Shown here piece after piece: positions 33,573 to 41,823 of a DNA stretch of 64,000 bases; the stretch's first letter is position 1; each line of letters opens with the position of its first letter. Both the position numbers and the translations under genes were made by a program. Under the pieces are notes generated by a model, which was not told the origin of the DNA, did no database searches, and worked only from the letters and a program-made list of their open reading frames with translations. Source of the stretch: Novosphingobium sp. PP1Y (GTDB lineage Bacteria; Pseudomonadota; Alphaproteobacteria; Sphingomonadales; Sphingomonadaceae); assembly GCF_000253255.1 (NCBI RefSeq), contig NC_015580.1, positions 2,369,001 through 2,433,000 of the forward strand, written 5' to 3'.

Positions 33573-36500
33573 ATGATCGCATCTCTTATGGCATTGTCAG
33601 TCCGCGCGCGGTGGGCGGTGCTGTTCCTCTTCCTCGCGATCGCCGGGCTTGGCGTTTGGCAACTCACCAAGCTGCCGATCGACGCGGTTCCGGACATCAC
33701 CAACAACCAGGTCCAGATCAACACGGTCGACCGCGGTCTGTCGCCGGTCGAAATGGAAAAACTCGTTACCTATCCGATTGAAACGGCGCTGGCCGGCATT
33801 CCTGGTCTCGAAACCACACGCTCGCTGTCGCGTAACGGGTTCAGTCAGGTCACCGCGATCTTCTCGGACTCCACCGACCTCTATTTCGCAAGGCAGCAGG
33901 TCGGTGAACGGCTCATCCAGGCGCAGGAAAATCTGCCTCAGGGCGTGCAGCCTCAGATCGGGCCGGTGACGACGGGTCTCGGCGAAGTCGTCATGTATAC
34001 CGTCGGCTATGCCAACCCCGACGGGCAAGGCGCGAAGAAAGTCGACGGCCAGCCGGGCTGGCAATCGGACGGCAGCTATCTCACGCCCGAAGGCGACCGC
34101 CTTACTGATGAAGTCGCGAAGGCGGGCTATCTGCGCACGGTGCAGGACTGGATCATCCGGCCGCAACTGCGCACGGTTCCCGGCGTGGCCGGGGTCGATT
34201 CGATCGGCGGCTACGCTAAGACCTTCGTGGTCGAGCCCGATCCGGTCAAGCTGTCGAGCTACGGCATTTCCTATACAGAGTTGGGCGAAGCCCTCGAAGC
34301 CGCCAATCTCGCGGTCGGCGCCAACTACTTCAATCGCGGCGGCGAGGCCTATCTGGTGCGTGCGGACGCGCGCATTCGCTCGGTCGATGAAATCCGCAAT
34401 GCCGTCGCCGCAACGCGCGGCGGGGCTCCGATCACAGTCGGCCAGATCGCGAATGTGAAGATAGGCGGCGATCTGCGCACCGGCGCGGCAAGCATGAACG
34501 GCCAGGAAGCGGTCGTCGGCACGGCCCTGATGCTGATCGGCGAGAACAGCCGCGTCGTGGCTCAGGCGGTGAACGAGAAGCTCGACCAAGTGAAATCAAC
34601 CCTGCCGGCAGGTGTCGAGGTCAAGGTGGTGCTTGACCGCGCGAAGCTGGTCAATGCCACGGTCGGCACTGTCGAGCGCAACCTCACCGAAGGCGCTTTG
34701 CTGGTGGCCGCGTCGCTGTTCCTGCTGCTCGGCAACTGGCGCGCGGCGATCATCGCCGTCCTCGTCATTCCCTTCTCCTTCCTGATGATGGCGATGGGCA
34801 TGAACGCCTTCCGGGTGCCGGGTAACCTCATGAGCCTCGGCGCGCTCGACTTCGGCCTGATCGTCGACGGTGCGGTGATCATCATCGAAAACTGTCTAGC
34901 CCGCCTCGCGCACCGCCAGGAACATGAAGGCCGTTTGCTCAGTCTGCGCGAGCGTCTCGAAGAGACGATGCACGCCAGTCAGGAAATGATCAAACCGACC
35001 GTGTTCGGTCAGGCGATCATCCTGCTGGCCTTCGCACCGCTGCTGATGTTCACCGGGGTCGAGGGCAAGACCTTCTCGCCCATGGCGATCACCATCATGC
35101 TCGCGCTGGTGGCGGCATTCATCCTCGCCATCACGCTGGTTCCGGCGCTGGTCGCCCTGCTTATCCGGGGCAAGGTCGCCGAAAAGGACGTCTGGCTGAT
35201 CCGCAAGTCGAAGGAGCGCTATCTGCCGCTGCTCGACAAGGCGATCGCTCGGCCCTGGCCGTTCATCTTCGGCGGGTTGGCCTTCTTCCTCGCGGCGGTG
35301 CCGGTGTTCGGATTGCTGGGCTCGGAGTTCATTCCGCAGCTCGACGAGAAGAACCTGGCGCTGGCGTCGACCCGTGTGCCCTCCGTCAGCCTTGAGCAAT
35401 CGTTGGCGATGCAACGCGGCGTTGAAAAGGCCGTGACCAAGCTGCCCGAAGTCGAGCTGATGTTCTCGAAAACCGGCACGGCGGAAGTCGCGACCGATCC
35501 GATGCCGCCGAACGTCTCTGACGGCTTCGTCATTTTGAAACCGGAGGACCAATGGCCACGGGACGTCAAATCCAAAGCGGACGTGATCGAGCGGATCGAG
35601 AAAGCGGCCGGCAGCAAGCTGGGCCAGCTTTATGAGGTCAGCCAGCCGATCCAGTTGCGTTTCAACGAACTGATCGCCGGCGTGCGCGGCGACGTCGCCA
35701 TCAAGCTCTATGGTGACGATCTCGACAAGATGTCGGCGTCGGCCAACGAGATCGTGCGCGTGCTCCAGTCGATCCCCGGCGCTTCCAGCGTCAAAGCGGA
35801 CCAGACCGGCGGTGCGCCGACGCTCGACGTCCGGTTCGACCGCGCGGCCATCGCCCGGTACGGCCTCACCGTTCGGGAGGTTGCCGATACCGTGGCCGCC
35901 GGCATGGGCGGCCGCGCTTCGGGGCTGCTGTTCGAGGGCGACCGACGTTTCGACATCATCGTAAGGGTACCGGACGCCACGAGGGTCAACCTTGATGACG
36001 TGCTCGCGCTCCCGGTGATGCTGCCCAAGGAGGAAGGCTATGCGCGCAGCTCGGTTCCACTGTCGCAGGTCGCCCAGATCAGGTTCACCGAAGGGCTGAA
36101 CCAGATCAGTCGCGAGAACGGCAAGCGCAGGGTCGTGATTCAGGCGAACCTGCAAGGCCGCGACGCGGGCTCCTTCGTTGCGGAGGCGCAGGCCAAGGTT
36201 GCGCAGGTCAAGCTGCCGGCAGGCTATTATCTGGAGTGGGGCGGTCAGTTCCAGAATCTCCAGGCCGCCGCTGACCGTCTGTCGATCGTCGTGCCGCTCT
36301 GCTTCCTGGCGATCTTCGGGCTGCTCTATATGGCGCTCGGCGGGTTCGGCCGTGCCGCGGCTGTGTTCCTCGCGGTCCCGTTGGGACTTGCCGGCGGCGT
36401 GTTCACCCTCGCCATGACCGGCATCGCCTTCTCCGTGTCGGCGGCGGTCGGGTTCATCTGCCTGGCGGGCGTCGCCGTGCTCAACGGTCTCGTCGTGATG

Positions 36501-36830
36501 ACCGCTATCCGCGAGCGGCTGGAGGCAGGTGTCGCGCTGCCCGAGGCCATTCGCGAAGGCATGGCCGAAAAGATGCGCGCGGTCGTGATGACCGGCTTCG
36601 TGCCGGCGATCGGCTTCGTGCCGATGGCGCTCGCGCACGGCACCGGCGCCGAGGTCCAGAAGCCGCTTGCGACGACCGTCATCGGCGGCCTCATCGCGGC
36701 GACCATCCTCACGCTGCTGGTGCTGCCGGCGATCGCCAAGGTCGTCCTCGGCCTCAACATCCAATGGAAGAGAAGAAAGTCAGAACCGGAAGTCGGTGAG
36801 CAGCCGGCAGCCGCTGAAGGAGAGGCATGA
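33573..36830 (+). CDS. czcA: Heavy-metal efflux RND pump (CzcA)
   Basis: The protein has 1085 residues and twelve membrane segments in the RND pattern. It begins with the heavy-metal-efflux signature (LPIDAVPDITNNQVQI, VEMEKLVTYPIE). The proton-relay motif DFGLIVDGAVIIIEN in TM4 keeps the two Asp and one Glu of the divalent (HME1/Co-Zn-Cd) class, unlike the copper pump at 47509. It uses the proton gradient to move periplasmic or cytoplasmic Zn2+, Co2+ or Cd2+ through CzcB and CzcC. The stop codon overlaps the next gene as ATGATG. Confidence 0.95.
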   Translation: MIASLMALSVRARWAVLFLFLAIAGLGVWQLTKLPIDAVPDITNNQVQINTVDRGLSPVEMEKLVTYPIETALAGIPGLETTRSLSRNGFSQVTAIFSDSTDLYFARQQVGERLIQAQENLPQGVQPQIGPVTTGLGEVVMYTVGYANPDGQGAKKVDGQPGWQSDGSYLTPEGDRLTDEVAKAGYLRTVQDWIIRPQLRTVPGVAGVDSIGGYAKTFVVEPDPVKLSSYGISYTELGEALEAANLAVGANYFNRGGEAYLVRADARIRSVDEIRNAVAATRGGAPITVGQIANVKIGGDLRTGAASMNGQEAVVGTALMLIGENSRVVAQAVNEKLDQVKSTLPAGVEVKVVLDRAKLVNATVGTVERNLTEGALLVAASLFLLLGNWRAAIIAVLVIPFSFLMMAMGMNAFRVPGNLMSLGALDFGLIVDGAVIIIENCLARLAHRQEHEGRLLSLRERLEETMHASQEMIKPTVFGQAIILLAFAPLLMFTGVEGKTFSPMAITIMLALVAAFILAITLVPALVALLIRGKVAEKDVWLIRKSKERYLPLLDKAIARPWPFIFGGLAFFLAAVPVFGLLGSEFIPQLDEKNLALASTRVPSVSLEQSLAMQRGVEKAVTKLPEVELMFSKTGTAEVATDPMPPNVSDGFVILKPEDQWPRDVKSKADVIERIEKAAGSKLGQLYEVSQPIQLRFNELIAGVRGDVAIKLYGDDLDKMSASANEIVRVLQSIPGASSVKADQTGGAPTLDVRFDRAAIARYGLTVREVADTVAAGMGGRASGLLFEGDRRFDIIVRVPDATRVNLDDVLALPVMLPKEEGYARSSVPLSQVAQIRFTEGLNQISRENGKRRVVIQANLQGRDAGSFVAEAQAKVAQVKLPAGYYLEWGGQFQNLQAAADRLSIVVPLCFLAIFGLLYMALGGFGRAAAVFLAVPLGLAGGVFTLAMTGIAFSVSAAVGFICLAGVAVLNGLVVMTAIRERLEAGVALPEAIREGMAEKMRAVVMTGFVPAIGFVPMALAHGTGAEVQKPLATTVIGGLIAATILTLLVLPAIAKVVLGLNIQWKRRKSEPEVGEQPAAAEGEA

Positions 36831-37177
36831 TGGAAAAGAAGGGTCAGAAGCTGCTGCGCATCTACACCGATGAAGCGGCCTATATCGGCGACCGCAAGGT
36901 CTTCGAATATGTCGCTTCGCTGGCGCGCGATCAAAAAATCGCCGGTGTGACCGTCCTGGAAGCCTTGATGGGTTTTGGCGGCTCGGCGCGGCTCCATCGC
37001 CGTCATGTCCTCGAAAGCAACCGCGCGGTGGTCATCGAGATCATCGATGTCGAAGATGCGCTACGGGCGTTTGTTGCCTTGCTGGCGGATGTTCCCGACA
37101 TCGGGATCATCACGCTCGAAACCGTCGAGGTGATCGGCGGCAAGGCGTTGCAAGCCGCTGTCGGCGTGCAGGCGTGA
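36827..37177 (+). CDS. DUF190 (PII-like) protein
   Basis: The protein has 116 residues starting at ATG 36827 or 36830, overlapping the czcA stop. It carries the DUF190 pattern KLLRIYTDEAAYIGDRKVFEY, VLEALMGFGG and the final strand (GIITLETVEVIGG). DUF190 proteins have a PII-like ferredoxin fold and are often found with CzcA or CrcB genes. They probably bind a small ligand and regulate the transporter. Confidence 0.85.
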   Translation: MMEKKGQKLLRIYTDEAAYIGDRKVFEYVASLARDQKIAGVTVLEALMGFGGSARLHRRHVLESNRAVVIEIIDVEDALRAFVALLADVPDIGIITLETVEVIGGKALQAAVGVQA

Positions 37178-37397
37178 TTGCTGCGATCGATGCAGCGGCC
37201 CAGGCGCGATGGGCGATCCAGCCCATCGCGCTCAACTGTACCAGTTTTCCGGCGCGGGCTGCACAGAATGCTGATCGCGACGGACAAGTCCCTGGCCACG
37301 CAAGTCAAGCGAGGTTCCACCATTGCCCGGTATTCCCAGGGAAAGCTCAAAGAGCCGTCGGACGTGTAGCGGCGCCCTGCCTGCGAAAGGGGGTTTG

Positions 37398-38081
37398 ATG
37401 TCAACGCTCACCTACACGATCATGCCTGTCGCGGCCGTCATTGTCGGCGCGATCGTTTCCCTCCTGCGAACGCCAAGCGGGCGCTTTGTCAGCGCCATGC
37501 AGCATCTGGCGGCCGGCGTGGTGTTCGCGGCTGCGGCGACCGAAATCCTGCCGCAGATCAAGCACGACGCGGCCCCGGTCGCGACCCTGGTGGGCGGGAC
37601 GGTCGGCGTCGGCGCCATGCTGCTGCTGAAGGCTCTCGAAGAGAGAGCTACCGGATCTCTAGCGATGATTGGCGCTGTCGCCATCGACATCCTCGTCGAT
37701 GGGCTGGTGCTGGGCCTTGCCTTTCTCGCAGGCGAGAAGGCAGGAATTCTGCTGACGATCGCGCTGACGCTGGAGGTCCTGTTCCTCGGGCTGACCCTCA
37801 CGAGCGACCTTCGTAAGTCAGTCCGTGCAGCCTGGAAGGTGGTGGCCGTCGTTGCCGCGATCGGTTTGCTGCTGCCTCTCGGCGCGGTTCTGGCGATGCC
37901 GGTAGCGACCCTGTCGCAGCCGATCATCGTCGCCTTCCTGAGCTTTGGGCTCATGGCGCTCCTTTATCTCGTAACCGAGGAATTGCTCGTCGATGCGCAC
38001 CAATGTCCGGACAGTCCTCTGGTCACCGGCATGTTCTTCGCGGGCTTCCTGGGGCTGCTCATTTTTGAGGAGCTTATGTGA
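37398..38081 (+). CDS. ZIP-family metal transporter
   Basis: The protein has 227 residues; ATG 37398 follows AAAGGGGG. Eight membrane segments are visible. The ZIP-like metal helices include SAMQHLAAGVVFAAAATEIL (His and Glu, TM2) and a later IDILVDGLVLGLAF segment where the usual His-Asn/Glu pattern is reduced to Asp. C-terminal EELLVDAH completes the set. Family members usually import Zn2+ or Fe2+, so its role in an efflux operon is unclear; it may recycle metal. It overlaps the next gene. Confidence 0.7.
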   Translation: MSTLTYTIMPVAAVIVGAIVSLLRTPSGRFVSAMQHLAAGVVFAAAATEILPQIKHDAAPVATLVGGTVGVGAMLLLKALEERATGSLAMIGAVAIDILVDGLVLGLAFLAGEKAGILLTIALTLEVLFLGLTLTSDLRKSVRAAWKVVAVVAAIGLLLPLGAVLAMPVATLSQPIIVAFLSFGLMALLYLVTEELLVDAHQCPDSPLVTGMFFAGFLGLLIFEELM

Positions 38082-38656
38082 GTCCAGCACCGACAGATCG
38101 CGCCATCGAGAGCAAAGCCTGTCGAGCCCGGGAGCGCCGGCATAGCCTTCTCGACGGCATCGGAAATGGTCCCCCACAAGCGCAAAGCCCTCATGCGCGC
38201 TTGTGCGAGAAGGGCCCGCGCCGTGGACGTTCTGCCCCCCCGTTCACGGCGAAAGTTTGTAGCCGCCAGTGTCACGGCGAGGCGACGAAACGGCGGCGGC
38301 CGTGCGTCCCGTTGGCGTCCATGTTGCTGCTCGCGGCCAACGCTGGCTGTTCGCCCGAAAGCTCCGACGCTGGGAGTGCCGGGCTCACCGGAACCCATAG
38401 CTTCGTCTGCGCGAACGCCACGAAGGTGCGCGTCGAATTTCTCGGCGATGACGGTCTGACAGTCGAGGCCGCGATTTTGCCTGATGGCGAATCCGAACAT
38501 CTAACCGCGCCCGCGGCCGGCGTCACCTATTTCGGCGACACTATGAACCTCTCGATCTCCAACGATTGGGTGGTTGTCATCCGCCCCGACGCGAAAACGC
38601 AAATCTGCCAGCGCGCCGCTTCCAATCAGCCACGGGACGGGCACCCGCCTCCCTGA
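38078..38656 (+). CDS. Putative lipoprotein with MliC-like domain
   Basis: The only clean start in this frame is GTG 38078 (overlapping the ZIP stop), giving 192 residues. The convincing part begins near residue 72: basic residues KRRRP, a hydrophobic run VPLASMLLLAANAGC with a lipobox, then about 100 residues (TGTHSFVCANATKVRVEFLG ... VTYFGDTMNLSISNDWVVVI) that resemble MliC-type lysozyme-inhibitor barrels. The real start may be TTG 38312 or ATG 38321, but these leave a short signal. The N-terminal 70 residues look untranslated. Confidence 0.5.
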   Translation: MSPAPTDRAIESKACRARERRHSLLDGIGNGPPQAQSPHARLCEKGPRRGRSAPPFTAKVCSRQCHGEATKRRRPCVPLASMLLLAANAGCSPESSDAGSAGLTGTHSFVCANATKVRVEFLGDDGLTVEAAILPDGESEHLTAPAAGVTYFGDTMNLSISNDWVVVIRPDAKTQICQRAASNQPRDGHPPP

Positions 38657-38723
38657 CCGGGCCGCGCCCTTGCACTTCCGCATCGGCGCGGAACCAGGCC
38701 CGAGCAAACATTGAGGAGGTTTC

Positions 38724-41225
38724 ATGACGGACCAGATTCAACTCGAAATTCCGCTTATCCTACCCGACATCCCCGATGCCGATGATGCTTGTGTGGCTCG
38801 GCTGACAGCCGATCTCTCAGCGCGCGCCGGCATCGAAAAGGCGCATGTCGTTCCGGCCAAAGGGGGCAAGCCCGCACTGCTCTGCATCCATTATGATTCT
38901 GACACGCTGTCGCTTTCGCGCATCCGCGACATCGCCCGCTCTGCGGGAGCTGCGATTGCCGAGCGCTACGGTCATGTGCTGTGGCCGGTGAGCGGGATCG
39001 GTCACCAAAGAAAAGCGCGTACGGTGAGCGAGCAACTGCACGCCATGTCGGGCGTAATTGAAGCAGATGCCAATGCCTCGGGCCTAGTGCGCGTGGAGTT
39101 CGACCGCGATCAGGTGTCCGAAAAGCAGATTGTGGATGCGCTGTCGCGATTGGGCGTCCGGCGGTCTGCCGCCGCTCCAGGCGGAGCCCAAGCCGGTAAC
39201 AGTCATGGCGCAGGTCGGGAGGATTTGAGAGCCGACCATGCACACGGCGATGGCCACGGTCATGATCATGATCACGGCGGAGTTCTCGGTTCCAATACGG
39301 AATTAATCTTTGCGTTGGCTTGTGGGGCGTTGCTGGGGATTGGCTTTGCAATCGACAAGCTCGACGCTGGCGTATCCACGTGGCTATCGATTGCCTTCTA
39401 CATCGGAGCTTACGTGTCCGGCGGCTTCTTCACCGTGCGCGAGGCGATCGACAATCTCCGACTGCGGAAATTCGAGATCGACACTCTCATGCTGCTGGCG
39501 GCGGCCGGCGCCGCAGCGCTAGGCGCTTTCGCCGAAGGCGCGCTCCTACTCTTTCTATTCAGCCTCGGCCACGCCCTAGAGCACTATGCGATGGGCCGCG
39601 CCAAACGCGCAATTGAGGCATTGGCTGAACTGGCGCCTCGAACGGCGCTCCTTCGGCTCGAAGACGGCGGCACGGAAGAGGTCGCTGTTGAAGAGTTGGT
39701 CCCTCGCGATCTCATCGTGGTGAAGCCTGACACGCGAATTCCCGCAGATGGCTTTCTTGTCAAAGGTACCACGAGCATCAATCAGGCCCCTGTGACAGGC
39801 GAGAGCATGCCGGTCGATAAGCGGCCGGTGATGGACGATGCGGCGGCAAGGGCAAATCCCGATCGTATAGATGCTGCAAACCGGGCTTTCGCAGGCACGA
39901 TCAACGGCAGCGGGCTTATCGAAATTGAGGTAACGCGCTCGTCGAACGAAAGTACACTGGCGAAAGTTATTCAGCTCGTCAGTGAGGCCGAAACCCAGAA
40001 ATCGCCGACCCAGCGATTTACTGACAGGTTTGAACGCTTCTTCGTGCCCGCGGTCCTGGCGGTGGCATTCATGCTGCTGTTTGCCTGGGTCGTTGTCGAC
40101 GAACCATTCCGGGACAGCTTCTATCGCGCGATGGCAGTCCTTGTGGCGGCAAGCCCATGTGCATTGGCGATCGCCACTCCGAGCGCGGTGCTCTCTGGTG
40201 TCGCGCGCGCGGCGCGGGGCGGCGTGCTTGTCAAAGGCGGCGCTCCACTCGAACTGCTTGGATCGCTCGACGCCATAGCTTTCGACAAAACTGGAACGCT
40301 CACCTTAGGCGAGCCTCGAATCCAACAAGTTATCCCGGCCGATGGCGTGCTGAAGGAAGACCTCATGGCGATCGCCGTCGCGGTCGAAAGTCTGAGCGAC
40401 CATCCACTTGCGCGGGCGATCGCGCGCGATGGACGCGATCACGTCGGACAAAATTCCATCCCGCGAGCTGAAAGCCTGAAGAGCCTGACGGGGCGCGGCG
40501 TCTCAGCCCTTGTTGGTGAGGACGAGGTCCTCATCGGCAAGGCCGAGATGTTCGGCACTGATGGCATCGCCCCGTTGTCGCAGGAAATGAAGGAGGCAAT
40601 CGAAAGGCTGAGGACTGCCGGACAGACGAGCATGGTGGTCCGGCGGGATCAGCAAGACTTAGGGGCCATCGGGCTCATGGACACGCCGCGCCCGGCCGCA
40701 AGAGACGCGCTCGATCGTCTCCGTCGCATCGGGATCGCGCGAATGATCATGATCTCGGGCGATCACCAACGTGTCGCCGAGGCCGTGGCGAAGCAGGTCG
40801 GGATTGACGAAGCCTGGGGCGATCTATTGCCCGAGGACAAAGTGGAAGCGATCAAAAAGCTTCGCGCCGCAACTAAGGTTGCGATGGTGGGTGACGGCGT
40901 AAATGACGCTCCTGCTATGGCGAGCGCGACGGTGGGGGTTGCGATGGGCGCCGCTGGCTCCGACGTGGCGTTGGAGACGGCAGATGTCGCGTTGATGGCT
41001 GACGATCTGTCGCACCTTCCCTTTGTAGTCGGGCTGAGCCACCGAACGCGATCAATCATTCGGCAGAATGTATTTGTGAGCCTCGGCGTGGTTACCATTC
41101 TCGTCCCGGCGACGATCTTGGGGTTTGGCATCGGCCCGGCCGTGGCAGTGCATGAAGGCTCGACCCTGCTCGTGGTATTCAATGCGCTGCGATTGCTTGG
41201 CTACCGGGACAACGGGGAGACATAG
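38724..41225 (+). CDS. P1B-4 type metal-exporting ATPase with His-rich N-terminus
   Basis: The protein has 833 residues; ATG 38724 follows GAGGAGG. The N-terminal region (about 150 residues) has two ferredoxin-like folds without CxxC, then a His/Asp-rich run (DHAHGDGHGHDHDHGG) near residue 175. The transmembrane motif is SPCALAI (near residue 477), not CPC, and the last helix has HEGSTLLVVFN. SPC plus HEGGT-like motifs define the P1B-4 subclass (Co2+, Zn2+, Fe2+, Ni2+ export). The phosphorylation site DKTGTLTLG is at about 521, with SDHPLARAI and GDGVNDAP also present. It complements the P1B-2 pump at 23 kb. Confidence 0.92.
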   Translation: MTDQIQLEIPLILPDIPDADDACVARLTADLSARAGIEKAHVVPAKGGKPALLCIHYDSDTLSLSRIRDIARSAGAAIAERYGHVLWPVSGIGHQRKARTVSEQLHAMSGVIEADANASGLVRVEFDRDQVSEKQIVDALSRLGVRRSAAAPGGAQAGNSHGAGREDLRADHAHGDGHGHDHDHGGVLGSNTELIFALACGALLGIGFAIDKLDAGVSTWLSIAFYIGAYVSGGFFTVREAIDNLRLRKFEIDTLMLLAAAGAAALGAFAEGALLLFLFSLGHALEHYAMGRAKRAIEALAELAPRTALLRLEDGGTEEVAVEELVPRDLIVVKPDTRIPADGFLVKGTTSINQAPVTGESMPVDKRPVMDDAAARANPDRIDAANRAFAGTINGSGLIEIEVTRSSNESTLAKVIQLVSEAETQKSPTQRFTDRFERFFVPAVLAVAFMLLFAWVVVDEPFRDSFYRAMAVLVAASPCALAIATPSAVLSGVARAARGGVLVKGGAPLELLGSLDAIAFDKTGTLTLGEPRIQQVIPADGVLKEDLMAIAVAVESLSDHPLARAIARDGRDHVGQNSIPRAESLKSLTGRGVSALVGEDEVLIGKAEMFGTDGIAPLSQEMKEAIERLRTAGQTSMVVRRDQQDLGAIGLMDTPRPAARDALDRLRRIGIARMIMISGDHQRVAEAVAKQVGIDEAWGDLLPEDKVEAIKKLRAATKVAMVGDGVNDAPAMASATVGVAMGAAGSDVALETADVALMADDLSHLPFVVGLSHRTRSIIRQNVFVSLGVVTILVPATILGFGIGPAVAVHEGSTLLVVFNALRLLGYRDNGET

Positions 41226-41789
41226 TACCGTAAGGACTCGCGGGACATCTCTCAGAGCCATTCCTCAAAAGTAGTTGGGTGATATCATTCAGTTGCGCTT
41301 GACGCGCCGGCGCATCGCGGACCCTCAGGTTTTGCGAAAAAGGTTGAGAATTGAATGATGTGGACCGATATCGTCCACAAGTAGTATGGCATTGCCGCTC
41401 GGGGGTCGCGCTATCCAAGATGGACAAACGGTCCGGCGGCCGTGAATCCGATGTAGGGTTGGAGGCTCCCCGGCAAGGCGGCGAGTACGGCCTCAACACG
41501 GAGCTGCGCCAAGTGTCGAAAGAGACTGCCGTGGCATACTATATCGTGATCGACGGTGCGCCGTGTCGGCGCGGGAGGTGACCATGACATAAGGTCGCCT
41601 AACATGCCTGCTGATTTCCGACTGGCGGCTGCAATGCCGCCCCGCCCGTGAGAGCAACGGGCAGAAGGGGGCCGAAAAGCTCGACCGGGCGTCGCCGGTT
41701 GAGTGTCATAAGCAGATCAGCCTTAAGAAACTTCTGAACAAGTCGGGCTTGCATGGACAATGCTTTATCAAGAATGCGTCGCAATAGCC
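41226..41789. other. Intergenic stretch without a supported gene
   Basis: A 76-codon frame (41351-41581) has no recognisable content or ribosome site. The 3' part (from 41650) looks like a fragment of something larger on either strand but I could not identify it. A MerR-type promoter follows at 41790. Confidence 0.4.
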
Positions 41790-41820
41790 TTGACCCTGTA
41801 GCTACTTCAGGGTCTATGAG
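41790..41820 (+). promoter_or_regulatory. MerR-type promoter of the second cytochrome c-FTR1 gene
   Basis: -35 TTGACC (41790-41795), a 19-base spacer with arms CCCTG/CAGGG, and -10 TATGAG (41815-41820). Paired ATG codons lie at 41824 and 41827, three and six bases after the -10. Confidence 0.8.
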
Positions 41821-41823
41821 GCA

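Noticed and set aside
34896..36764. 622-codon minus-strand open frame opposite czcA
   Set aside because: Arg/Asp/His/Gln-rich reading typical of RND antisense; czcA is certain.
37174..37398. 74-codon frame between the DUF190 and ZIP genes
   Set aside because: It starts at the DUF190 stop but has no recognisable content; probably spacer.
41351..41581. 76-codon frame after the P1B-4 ATPase
   Set aside because: No family resemblance or ribosome site; left as intergenic.
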